NCBI GenBank assembly: GCA_934635045.1
Contig: CAKTZA010000060.1
Location: 1-24,694, forward strand
Direction: 5' to 3'
From: an uncultured Kiritimatiellota bacterium
GTDB lineage: Bacteria > Verrucomicrobiota > Kiritimatiellia > RFP12 > UBA1067
Length of the DNA stretch: 24,694 nt
Shown: in pieces, positions 16,701-24,052 of the stretch
Numbering within the stretch: the stretch's first letter is position 1
How the letters are laid out: every line of letters starts with the position of its first letter
Program-made: the position numbers and the translations under genes
Notes under the pieces: model-generated
Seen by the model: the letters and a program-made list of their open reading frames with translations, nothing else
What the model was told of the DNA's origin: nothing
Database searches by the model: none

Positions 16701-18257
16701 CGACAGGACGCGACGGTGCGCCGCATGGACGTGACGGGCGGCTTCGAGAAGCGCGGCGCGGGCACGCTCACGGTCGATGTGCGCGGCGCGGAAGGGCAGA
16801 TGTGCCTGACGACCGGCGGGGGCAAGGGCGAGAACAGGTGTCCGGCGAGCTATGCCGACACGGGCTTTGCGCCGGACGGCACGCCGCTCGGGGAGGACTT
16901 CGCGACGGGCCTGCTCGTCACGGAGGGCGAACTTGTCCTGAAGGGTGACGGCACGTCGGCTTCGACCGTGCAGGCGAAAGGGCAGTTCACCGTCGGCATG
17001 AACGTCACCAACATGAACGTGGCGGCCCAGCCGAAGCTCACGCTCGACGGCGTCTGGCTGGACGGGACCGGCGGGAATGGGGCCAGCAGCCATTCGGCTG
17101 TCGGCTGGGGCCTTGGGCGCAGCCAGGCGAGCGGCCAGCGTACGCCGGTCTTCGAGCTTCGCAACGGGGCGCGCTACAGGTGCAATACGCTTCGTCTGGG
17201 GCTCGGGACGTCCAATCGGCGCATGGGCGACCATTCGCGCCTGACGATGACGGGCTCCGCACTGATCGCCGGAGCGGTCTATTTCGAGAGCGAGATTGCC
17301 CAGAACCCGTCGGTCGTCCGCTGCACGAACGCGCTGGTGGCCACGCTCTCCTATCCCATCTACACGGCTGGCGCGGTCGATCTCGTCTTCAGCAGCTCAA
17401 GGGTCGGAGCCGGGGCCGGGAGCCTCCAGTCGCCGAGTCTGGTCAACGAGATCAATCCCGATCCCGACGCATGGGACGCCGGAAAGTACAATTTCGGTCC
17501 GCTGGGCTGGAACCTCCACCTGCCGACGGGACGGGTCGAGTTTGCGGACGGCTCGCTTCTCCGCGCCCGGCTTCGGCACTTCAACCGCCTGCAGAAGCCG
17601 TTCGAGATCGTCTGGGACGATTCGGAGTGGGACTACGGCAAGGAGGCGGACTACGCGTTTGACGAGACGGTCGCCAACGACCTCTTCACGATGACGGTGC
17701 GCGGCAAGGGCCTGAAGCTGCGTCCGTCGGCCGGGACGACCTTCACGGTGGTGCATCCGATCGTCGGCGACGGCGGCGTCTGCAATGTCGGCGCGGGCGC
17801 CGTCAAGTTCGCGGCGGACGCGCTGGCCTTTTCGGGGACCTGCCGCGCGGCGCCCGGCGCGACGATCGACCTGTCCGAGGCGGGGCCGCTGTCGGGCGTG
17901 AAGTTCGGCGGCGCGGGCACGGTGTCCGGCGGCACCTTCCGCGGGCGCGTCTCCGTGATGTCGGAGATGGCCGAGGACGGGCACGTCACGGACGCGCCGA
18001 CTTTCACGGGCTGCGACTTCACGGGGGCGACGCTGCTCGTCGATTGCGGCCGCGCGGCGGAGAGTCCGCTCGCCGACCCGCTGCCGACGAACGTGCGCGT
18101 CGCCCGCCTCGTGAACTGCACGGGCGTTCCGGCGTTGAGGCTCAAGTCGCGGTCCACCGGACGGACATTCGTCTCTGGCGCGTTCGCCGTCGATCCGGCG
18201 ACGGGTGACGTCTATATGGACGTCGTTTCGGCGGGCCTGATGCTGATCGTTCGGTAG
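13704..18257 (+). CDS. giant secreted beta-solenoid protein with autotransporter-associated strand repeats
   Basis: 1517 residues from 13704, or 1507 from the ATG at 13734, which gives the cleaner signal peptide MKRRLNAAACLLAAALFADTANA. After a ~200-residue N-terminal domain come many Gly/Thr/Ser-rich strands of the autotransporter type: GAGTTLDLANVSSLQLAGVG, and an obvious ~24-residue repeat near residue 477 (GVLNMTGGKIGIPSGGLDVG, then GTLNMSGGEIEIGNGALNLG). Near residue 805, DTVTWTGRGDWATAANWSGG begins a second repeat domain typical of this class, followed by GAFAKSGTGRLELAAANSF. No outer-membrane beta-barrel, LPXTG or PEP-CTERM signal is present; the chain ends in SAGLMLIVR. It probably forms a right-handed beta-helix at the cell surface, as a glycan-binding, adhesive or scaffold component. 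Enzyme activity (pectate-lyase-like) is not excluded. It lies in the middle of the glycosidase operon. Confidence 0.8.
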   Translation: MKHASKGTPVMKRRLNAAACLLAAALFADTANAVKEVMRETAAHTGSLLDESAYSGSSLANLLSPSPENGYRFQANSETDEPYVWTAPTTNLLGAAWFYHGFDEHLPPPRDIDVTVDATGCLFAQRSEHEGQVLNSSGRDAFRMLAWGYGAVPLSLGGLTPVDESFALSNTVMRTRLTANTWDFRATFTGGFFSLAGRDGAGTSGRVSLSQQVKDGDSDFSFVETVACFPDTAIRGAHRNGRFLVTNAVFRSTGAMDVGTGSNSTSPYRGTNVIEVVGASTFSIASGLTLGNTQSPELEARDRANRRYFLTVRGSAAKAEVGGSIRLFGVGETALSDGATFRGVTSSGTMLVGRDSADAKADLTVTGAGTTLDLANVSSLQLAGVGTFAVSNGASAKLPKSVMIGTGANARTRMVVSGDSTRVVCDAAAETRFYVGFNSGSAATVDMNGGFLGRDASGADAADFRLRLGHERGASGVLNMTGGKIGIPSGGLDVGLTGSGTLNMSGGEIEIGNGALNLGLLPCPQPETSTLVQTGGRILAGGGVNCCASQSDANRACIVRLDGGTLAADFIGRPSVASSLDFSADGGTLQPCQSRTDPAEPFLCGPLAVACGGQKGLTIDTAGFNVIGLCRFGNKSGETGILKKAGRGQYEHRGADGFDVSRTVVAEGTFLVGSETAQLDTVVVLEGGTFSLKGPAQSLTIRGLRAGAGTLLVDPSDHIVVTGPEVDLAGLRIALAETPTPGATLNLFTFEEPLSEANQTALESVYVMCDVPDGRHGRLAYAADSGALTYAVVDDADPLGAADTVTWTGRGDWATAANWSGGQKPSATQKASFVANAADRAVSVSGVEPVGAIAFGATGFALGGTDGATVCLAAEQGAAEVTVAEGAEATVDVPLSAPLRTSVNLKTAAGAALTLLKPLTAGAFAKSGTGRLELAAANSFVQRVKTSGGVTRVAHARALDGAADVQVVGDTLALDAAGLDLPRLSIAAPRECVPVVLDVRQDATVRRMDVTGGFEKRGAGTLTVDVRGAEGQMCLTTGGGKGENRCPASYADTGFAPDGTPLGEDFATGLLVTEGELVLKGDGTSASTVQAKGQFTVGMNVTNMNVAAQPKLTLDGVWLDGTGGNGASSHSAVGWGLGRSQASGQRTPVFELRNGARYRCNTLRLGLGTSNRRMGDHSRLTMTGSALIAGAVYFESEIAQNPSVVRCTNALVATLSYPIYTAGAVDLVFSSSRVGAGAGSLQSPSLVNEINPDPDAWDAGKYNFGPLGWNLHLPTGRVEFADGSLLRARLRHFNRLQKPFEIVWDDSEWDYGKEADYAFDETVANDLFTMTVRGKGLKLRPSAGTTFTVVHPIVGDGGVCNVGAGAVKFAADALAFSGTCRAAPGATIDLSEAGPLSGVKFGGAGTVSGGTFRGRVSVMSEMAEDGHVTDAPTFTGCDFTGATLLVDCGRAAESPLADPLPTNVRVARLVNCTGVPALRLKSRSTGRTFVSGAFAVDPATGDVYMDVVSAGLMLIVR

Positions 18258-18312
18258 GAACGCGTGGCAACGGCAACGACAGACAGGAAATGCTGTGAAA
18301 GGGAATGCGAAG

Positions 18313-19671
18313 ATGAAGAAGACGGAAACAGGGAGGCGGCTGCTGGCGGCGGCTGCCGCGTGTGCGGGGGCGCTGGCCGTTTCGGCGGCGCCGGGCTCGG
18401 TCGGTTTCAGGTTTGAGGCTGACCATGCGGACTGCCTCTACAAGGTCGGCGAGACGGCGGTCGTCACCGTCACCGCGACGAACGGGGCGGGCGAGGCCGT
18501 GCGGGACGGCTTTGTGCGCATCGAAATCGACAACTACGGACGCGCGACCCAGAAGGTCGTCGCGCGCCATGCGTTCGCGACGGAAAACCCGTTCGTCCTG
18601 AAGGGGTCTCTGGACAAGCCGGGCTTCCTGCGCGTGCGGATAGAGGGCCAGGACGCCGCCGGCGCCCGGATCGGGGCCTGGTGGAGCGTCGGCTACGAGC
18701 CGGAGAAGATTCGCCCGGCGACGGCGCGCCCCGCCGACTTCGACGCGTTCTGGGACGAGGCGGTCGCGAAGTTCGCGAAGGAGGTGCCGCTTGACATGAC
18801 GATGGTCAAGGACGAGGCGGCCTCCGGCACCCACTGGAAGAAGTGGGACTGCTACCGCGTCACCTTCGCGACCGTGCCGGCGGGCCGCGTCATCCGCGGC
18901 ACGCTGACGATCCCGACGACGGGCAAGGGCCCGTGGCCGGTCACCGTCAACGTGCCGGGCGCCGGATCCGGCTCGTGGGGCTTCGTGCGCCGCGACGGCC
19001 GCGCCTACCTGATCCTCAACGTCGTCGATTACCCGTGCTTCCCGGACGAGACGCAGACGCCCGCCGTCCTCTATGCCGAGCAGAACGCGCGCTGGAGCGG
19101 CAAGACGGGCAAGGGCGCGGGGCCGTATTACTTCCACGGCGACTTCACGAAGGGCCGCGAGGACTACTTCTACTACGGCGCGATCCTCGGCGTCAACCGG
19201 GCGGTCGACGCGGTTGCGGACTTGCCCCGGATCGACGCGACGAAGGACTTCCGCTATGAGGGCATGAGCCAAGGCGGCGCGTTCGGCATCTACCTGACGG
19301 CGCTCAACCGCCACTTCACGCGCGCCCTGCTGGCCGAGCCCGCCCTCACGGACGTCTGCGGCATGCTGGCGGACGGACGGCAGAGCGGCTGGCCGATTCT
19401 GCCCGAACAGCATGAGGGCAAGCCGTTTTACGCGAACATGATGAAGATGCTGCCGTATTTCGACACGGTTCACTTTGCGCCGCGCGTCAAGGTTCCCGTG
19501 CGCTGCTACGTCGGCTTCGTCGACATCCTCTGTCCGCCGCAGGCCGTCTGGGCGGGGTTCAACTGCCTCGGCTCGACAGACAAGAAGATGCTCAATGTGC
19601 CGGGACTGGATCACGGCTCTCCACGCGCCCTGTGGCAGGCTTCCTGGGATCGCTGCGACGGGATGTGGTAA
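18313..19671 (+). CDS. secreted CE7-type acetyl esterase (acetyl xylan esterase/cephalosporin C deacetylase-like)
   Basis: The ATG at 18313 (GGGA 8 nt upstream) gives 452 residues; a GTG at 18295 is an in-frame alternative. Signal peptide MKKTETGRRLLAAAAACAGALAVSA. After an N-terminal beta domain (about 28-130) the AXE1-type hydrolase begins with ATARPADFDAFWDEAVAKF. The triad is readable: Ser319 in GMSQGG, Asp404 in FVDILCPP and His434 in GLDHGSP. The RGQ motif usual in CE7 is missing; the equivalent stretch reads LNVVDYPCFPDE, so this is a divergent subgroup. CE7 enzymes remove O-acetyl groups from xylo-oligosaccharides and similar acetylated sugars. In this operon it would deacetylate the substrate so that the glycosidases can act. 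Confidence 0.87.
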   Translation: MKKTETGRRLLAAAAACAGALAVSAAPGSVGFRFEADHADCLYKVGETAVVTVTATNGAGEAVRDGFVRIEIDNYGRATQKVVARHAFATENPFVLKGSLDKPGFLRVRIEGQDAAGARIGAWWSVGYEPEKIRPATARPADFDAFWDEAVAKFAKEVPLDMTMVKDEAASGTHWKKWDCYRVTFATVPAGRVIRGTLTIPTTGKGPWPVTVNVPGAGSGSWGFVRRDGRAYLILNVVDYPCFPDETQTPAVLYAEQNARWSGKTGKGAGPYYFHGDFTKGREDYFYYGAILGVNRAVDAVADLPRIDATKDFRYEGMSQGGAFGIYLTALNRHFTRALLAEPALTDVCGMLADGRQSGWPILPEQHEGKPFYANMMKMLPYFDTVHFAPRVKVPVRCYVGFVDILCPPQAVWAGFNCLGSTDKKMLNVPGLDHGSPRALWQASWDRCDGMW

Positions 19672-19701
19672 GAGAGTCGAACGAAGAAAAGAGGTCACAA
19701 G

Positions 19702-22524
19702 ATGAGAATTCGGAAAGAAGCTGTCGTTCCTGTCATCCTGTCCGCCTGTCTGGCGGCGTTCGCCGAGTCGGACGGGATGTTCCCGTTCGTCATCCGGGCG
19801 AACGGGAAGAATCCGGCCATGGACATGAGCTTCCTCCTGCCGGCGCCGGCCGGAAAGGACGGGTTCGTCCGCGCCGAGGGCGAGCATTTCGTCACGGACC
19901 GCGGGCGGATCCGCTTCAACGGCGTGAATCTCGTCGGCGCGGCGTGCTTCCCCGACCATGCGCACGCCGAGCGCCTCGCCGAGCGGCTCGCGCGCCTCGG
20001 GCTCAACATCGTGCGCATCCACTACATCGACACGTGGGCGTACGGCAGCAACTTCATGAAGGCGCCGATGGCCGCGCTCTACCGAAGAGACCCGTCGTCG
20101 AGCCGCCTTGTGGACGAAGCGCAGCGCGATCGGCTCGAATACCTCATCGCCCAGCTCAAGCGGCGTGGCGTCTACGTCAACATGAACCTGCACGTCGCGC
20201 AGGAGCTGGACGAACGCGACGGCGTTCCCAAGACGCCGTGGGCGAACCGGGGCGCGGATTTCTTCTATGCGCCGCTCATCGAGAAGGAAAAGGAGTATGC
20301 GCGCGACGTCCTCGGGCACGTCAACCCGTACACGGGCCTCGCGCTGAAGGACGACCCGTGCCTGGCGATGGTCGAGATCAACAACGAGAACGGCATGTTC
20401 TCGACCTGGCCGAACGGACTCCTCGACGGCGGCGAACGCTTCGGCGCGGTCTACCGGGACGAGTTCCGCCGCCAGTGGCAGGCGTTCTCCGGCTCGACGA
20501 AGGACTACCTGCGCGCACGCGCGCCAGGCCCCGCGTACACGCCGGCCGAGACGAACGCGTTCTTCCGCTTCCTCGCGCACGTCGACGCGACGTACTTCGA
20601 CGCGATGCGCGCCTGCCTGAAGGACGAGCTGGGCGTGCGCGTCCCGATCTGCGCGACGCAGATCGACTACTGCACGCCGCACACGCTCGCCCGCCAGGAC
20701 ATCGTCGACATCCATCTCTACTGGACGCATCCCGGCATGGACGGCGAGGTGCCCGCAGGCGTCGACCTGCGCCGCGGCCCGCACAGGAACGTCCCGTGGT
20801 GCTTCCGCAACGCATCGATGGTCGCGTCCCGACGCTTTGCGCGGCCGTATGACGAAGACTTCGTGCCGCACCGCGCGACGATGCGCGTCAAGGGCAGGCC
20901 CTTCATGGTCAGCGAGACGTCGTCGCCCTACCCGAACTGGTACGGGGCGGAGTTCAACCCGTTCATGCGCGCGCTCGCGGCCTTCCAGGACTGGGGCGCG
21001 GTCATCACCCACTCGTGGAACAACGACCTCGACCCCGAGCCTGACCACGCGACGTTCTTCTTCAGCTTCGCGGGGCGCACCGACTGCGTGGCGCACTTCC
21101 CGGCGATGGCGGCGATGTTCCTGCGCGGCGACGTCGCGCCGGCGGCCGAGCGCATCGACGTGAACGAGGACGCCGAGACGTACTTCGCCCGCCTGGCCGC
21201 GAAGGGCCTCGCGCGCGCCGGCGTCCACGCGAGCCCCGCGCGGATCACGGGCGGGAAGTTCTGTTCCTCTGAAATCCTGCTGCGCGGCGTCGGCGTCGAC
21301 CTCTCGGGGGCAAGCCCCGACTTCGAGGCGCTGGACGCGCGGAAGGCCGCCGAGATGGACGGGGGCGTCTACGACAACGGGCAGTTCCGGCTCGACCAGG
21401 GCGACCCGCAGAAGGCGTTCTTCCTCGTGCGGACGCGGAACGCGAAGCTCTTCACGGGATTCTCGAGCCTGCGGGAGTTTGACCTCGGGGACGGCGTGCG
21501 GCTGGAGCCGGGGGCGACGCGGCTCGGCTGGTGCACGGTGTCGCTTGTCTCGCTGACGGGAGATGGCTTCGGCAAGGGCTCGCGCATCCTTCTCGCGGCG
21601 ACGGGCCTTGCGCACAATGGCGGCGCGAAGTTCTCGCATCTCCACGACAGCGCCTGGACGGCGCGTGACGCGGACTTCGGCCTGGGCAAGTACGTGGTCG
21701 AGGGCGTCCGCGCGCGTCTCGTCCTGCCGGCGGAGGGCTTTCGGTGCCGTGCGCTCGGAGAGGATGGCGAACCGCTCCGGGACGTCCCCACGCGCTCCCG
21801 CGACGGGGAGACCGTCGTCGAGATCGGGCCCGAATGCCGGACGGTCTGGTACGAGCTCTCGCCCGGGGCGACAACGCCGGCGGACGCATCGCATGCCGAG
21901 CGGACGTTTGACTTTTCGGAGGGGAAGTGGGACCGCGGCGCGTTCTTCGAGGCGCGCAATGACGACTGGGACCGCGGCTCCCCGATCGTGCAGATGCCGG
22001 ACTGCGTGATGAACGCCAACGACCCGTGCTGGTCGGACGAGGAACTCTTCCGCGACCACCAGGCCGACGTCTACTCGTCGCTGATCCTCACGAACAGCTT
22101 CCGCGGCGACCTCACGTTCTCCTCGCGCCTGAGCTTCGACCACCGCATGGCGCCGTCGCTCGTCCTCGCGGGCGCGTTCGCGACGGACGCGCAAGGCCGA
22201 AAGGCGTTTCGCGACCACTACGAGATCGTCCTCTTCGAGGAGGGGATCAACGTCTGGCGGCATCGCCGGCCGGGCGGCGGGAAGTCGGAAATCGAGAAGG
22301 TCGCCTATGCCCGGCACGCCTTCAGCCCGAAGACGCCGTACGTCCTCACGGTCGAGGTGCGGAGGAAGAAGGGCTACGGCGGGCGCCCGACGACGGACGT
22401 CCGGGTCCTGGCGGACGGCATCGACGTCGGCTTCCGCGACGAGACGGTGCCGGCCTCCTATTTCGTCGGTCTGCTCGGCAGCGAAGGGCGCTGTCGGTTC
22501 TATGACCTGAAGGTCAGGGAGTGA
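19702..22524 (+). CDS. secreted GH5-like glycoside hydrolase with C-terminal lectin-like domain
   Basis: 940 residues; GAGGT at 19691-19695 is 6 nt before the ATG. The export signal MRIRKEAVVPVILSACLAAFA contains LSAC, a possible lipobox, so it may be a lipoprotein. The TIM barrel spans about residues 60-430: RIRFNGVNLVGAACFPDH, LGLNIVRIHYID, RGVYVNMNLHV. Glu229 in VEINNEN is the likely acid/base, and Glu405 in FMVSETSSPYPNW the nucleophile, as in GH5-like clan-A enzymes. Residues about 430-730 are beta-rich. The last ~200 residues (FSSRLSFDHRM ... YEIVLFEEGINVWRH ... CRFYDLKVRE) look like a laminin-G/concanavalin-like binding domain. Last gene of the co-oriented set. It probably cleaves inside or at the end of the target glycan; polymer specificity is unknown. 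Confidence 0.82.
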   Translation: MRIRKEAVVPVILSACLAAFAESDGMFPFVIRANGKNPAMDMSFLLPAPAGKDGFVRAEGEHFVTDRGRIRFNGVNLVGAACFPDHAHAERLAERLARLGLNIVRIHYIDTWAYGSNFMKAPMAALYRRDPSSSRLVDEAQRDRLEYLIAQLKRRGVYVNMNLHVAQELDERDGVPKTPWANRGADFFYAPLIEKEKEYARDVLGHVNPYTGLALKDDPCLAMVEINNENGMFSTWPNGLLDGGERFGAVYRDEFRRQWQAFSGSTKDYLRARAPGPAYTPAETNAFFRFLAHVDATYFDAMRACLKDELGVRVPICATQIDYCTPHTLARQDIVDIHLYWTHPGMDGEVPAGVDLRRGPHRNVPWCFRNASMVASRRFARPYDEDFVPHRATMRVKGRPFMVSETSSPYPNWYGAEFNPFMRALAAFQDWGAVITHSWNNDLDPEPDHATFFFSFAGRTDCVAHFPAMAAMFLRGDVAPAAERIDVNEDAETYFARLAAKGLARAGVHASPARITGGKFCSSEILLRGVGVDLSGASPDFEALDARKAAEMDGGVYDNGQFRLDQGDPQKAFFLVRTRNAKLFTGFSSLREFDLGDGVRLEPGATRLGWCTVSLVSLTGDGFGKGSRILLAATGLAHNGGAKFSHLHDSAWTARDADFGLGKYVVEGVRARLVLPAEGFRCRALGEDGEPLRDVPTRSRDGETVVEIGPECRTVWYELSPGATTPADASHAERTFDFSEGKWDRGAFFEARNDDWDRGSPIVQMPDCVMNANDPCWSDEELFRDHQADVYSSLILTNSFRGDLTFSSRLSFDHRMAPSLVLAGAFATDAQGRKAFRDHYEIVLFEEGINVWRHRRPGGGKSEIEKVAYARHAFSPKTPYVLTVEVRRKKGYGGRPTTDVRVLADGIDVGFRDETVPASYFVGLLGSEGRCRFYDLKVRE

Positions 22525-22541
22525 CGGGAAGGATTCCCGTC
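22523..22541 (+). terminator. hairpin at the end of the operon (weak terminator candidate)
   Basis: GACGGGAA-GGA-TTCCCGTC is a perfect 8-bp stem with a 3-base loop, overlapping the stop codon of the GH5-like gene. A run of eight T follows only at 22555-22562, 13 nt after the stem. It is therefore not a textbook intrinsic terminator, but it may slow or end operon transcription before the next promoter. Confidence 0.35.
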
Positions 22542-22563
22542 GTCCGTGTGCCGATTTTTTTTG

Positions 22564-22569
22564 TATACT
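22564..22569 (+). promoter_or_regulatory. -10-like TATACT of the sialate O-acetylesterase gene
   Basis: TG-TATACT directly after a T8 run, with exactly 7 nt to the ATG at 22577. This is the same geometry as the operon promoter at 4867-4872, so a leaderless transcript is inferred. No Shine-Dalgarno and no obvious -35. Confidence 0.5.
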
Positions 22570-22576
22570 ATGGGGC

Positions 22577-24019
22577 ATGGACATGAAAAGGCAGGTTGGT
22601 TTTTCCCATGTTGTGCTTGCTGTCATGGCGGCAACGGGGGCGATGACGTCCTTGTCCGCGACGCGGACGCTGGGGCGGCCCTTTTCGGACGGGTGCGTGC
22701 TCCAGTGCGGGCGGCCTGTGCCCGTCTGGGGACAGGCCGCGGCCGGCGACGCGGTCCGCGTGGACTTCGCCGGGCAGGTGAAGCGGGCGATCGCCGATGC
22801 GCAAGGGCGGTGGCGCGTCACGCTCGATCCGCTGACGGCGACCGAACGGCCGCAGACGCTGACCGTTGCGTCGCAGGCGGGCGGGGCGTCCCTGTCCGTG
22901 AATGACGTCCTTGTCGGCGAAGTCTGGCTCTGTTCGGGGCAGAGCAACATGGCGATGGCGCTCGTTCATCCCGAACTGACGCGCTACCGCGACGGCATCG
23001 GGGCGATGACGGCGCAGACGGTCGATGAGCCGTGCGTCCGCTACCTCGACGCGCCCGGCGCGAAGGGGTGGCGCGCGCTGACGCACGGCTTCCTCCAGAC
23101 GGAGCCGACGTCCGCGCTGGCCGTCCACTACGCGCTGGAACTCCGTGCGCGGCTCCACGTGCCGATCGGCGTCATCGTCGCGGCGGTCGGCGGCTCGAAC
23201 ATCGACGACTGGCAGACGGGCGGGTCACTGGACCGGATGAAGCTTGCGGAGGTCTGCCCCTACGCCCTGCGCGGCGCGCTGTGGTATCAGGGCGAGACGA
23301 ACCTCTACCTCGGCGAGACGGACGCCTATCGGGCGAAGCTGCGGCGGCTCTACGACGGCTGGCGCACGCGCTTCGAGAACCCTGACTTCCGCTTCGACCT
23401 CGTGCAGCTCGCGCCGTTCGCGCGCGGCACGTATCGGCTGAAGGACGGCACGGTGTTCGACTACGACGCGGCGTTTCCGCGCTTCCTTCAGGCGCAGGCG
23501 GCGTTCGCGGACGGCGAGCCGAACGCGACGCTGACCGTCATCAACGACCTCGGCATCGTCCACGACATTCACCCGAACGAGAAGGCGCGCGTCGCGCAGC
23601 GGCTGGCGCTGCATGCGCTTCGGCGGGACTACGGACGCGACTGGATCGAGGACCAGTCGCCGCGTCCGGCGGCGGTGACGGTCGACGGCAACCGGCTGAC
23701 CGTGTCGTTTTCCCACGCGAAGAGCCTCTATGTCTACCAGCGCTTCGCGGCGTTTCGCGCGCAGGACGTCCCGTTTGAGCTGGCGGGGGCGGACGGCGCG
23801 TACCGTCCGGCGGCGATCGTGAACTGGGCGAACCTGCCGGGCGGCATGCGGGAGGGGCTGGTCACCAACGCCTTCGTCGTCCTGCGCGCGCCGGGCGTGG
23901 CCGCGCCGCAGAAGGTGCGCTACGCCTGGAAGTATCCGTGGACGGGTTGCGTCTACAACGAGGTCAACCTGCCGCTCAGCACGTTCGAGGCGTCCGTCGC
24001 CGAGCCGGAAAGACAGTGA
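22577..24019 (+). CDS. secreted sialate O-acetylesterase-type SGNH esterase
   Basis: 480 residues with a signal peptide ending near MTSLSA. An N-terminal beta domain (FSDGCVLQCGRPVPVWGQAA ... VNDVLVGEVWLCSGQSNM) leads into the SASA/DUF303 esterase domain. Ser123 in GQSNM is the nucleophile (block I). GGSNIDDW and ALWYQGETN are the Gly- and Asn-containing blocks, and DIHPNEK supplies Asp330 and His332 (block V). All expected catalytic elements are present and the length is normal. Family members remove acetyl esters from sialic acids, and relatives act on acetylated plant glycans. With the CE7 gene upstream the locus has two independent deacetylases, so its substrate is probably heavily O-acetylated. 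It has its own promoter-like element. ATG 22583 is a less likely start. Confidence 0.9.
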   Translation: MDMKRQVGFSHVVLAVMAATGAMTSLSATRTLGRPFSDGCVLQCGRPVPVWGQAAAGDAVRVDFAGQVKRAIADAQGRWRVTLDPLTATERPQTLTVASQAGGASLSVNDVLVGEVWLCSGQSNMAMALVHPELTRYRDGIGAMTAQTVDEPCVRYLDAPGAKGWRALTHGFLQTEPTSALAVHYALELRARLHVPIGVIVAAVGGSNIDDWQTGGSLDRMKLAEVCPYALRGALWYQGETNLYLGETDAYRAKLRRLYDGWRTRFENPDFRFDLVQLAPFARGTYRLKDGTVFDYDAAFPRFLQAQAAFADGEPNATLTVINDLGIVHDIHPNEKARVAQRLALHALRRDYGRDWIEDQSPRPAAVTVDGNRLTVSFSHAKSLYVYQRFAAFRAQDVPFELAGADGAYRPAAIVNWANLPGGMREGLVTNAFVVLRAPGVAAPQKVRYAWKYPWTGCVYNEVNLPLSTFEASVAEPERQ

Positions 24020-24052
24020 GAGAAGGGTGATGTCTTTTTCCGTTGGCGTGCG

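Noticed and set aside
22523..22562. Strong rho-independent terminator
   Set aside because: The T-run starts 13 nt after the hairpin and directly abuts the next -10 element, so it is kept only as a weak candidate.
18142..22950. Antisense open frame of 1602 codons across the CE7, GH5-like and SASA genes
   Set aside because: High-GC codon bias on the plus strand removes stops from the opposite frame. The translation is Arg/Val/Ala/Asp-rich without domains, and it spans three well-supported genes.
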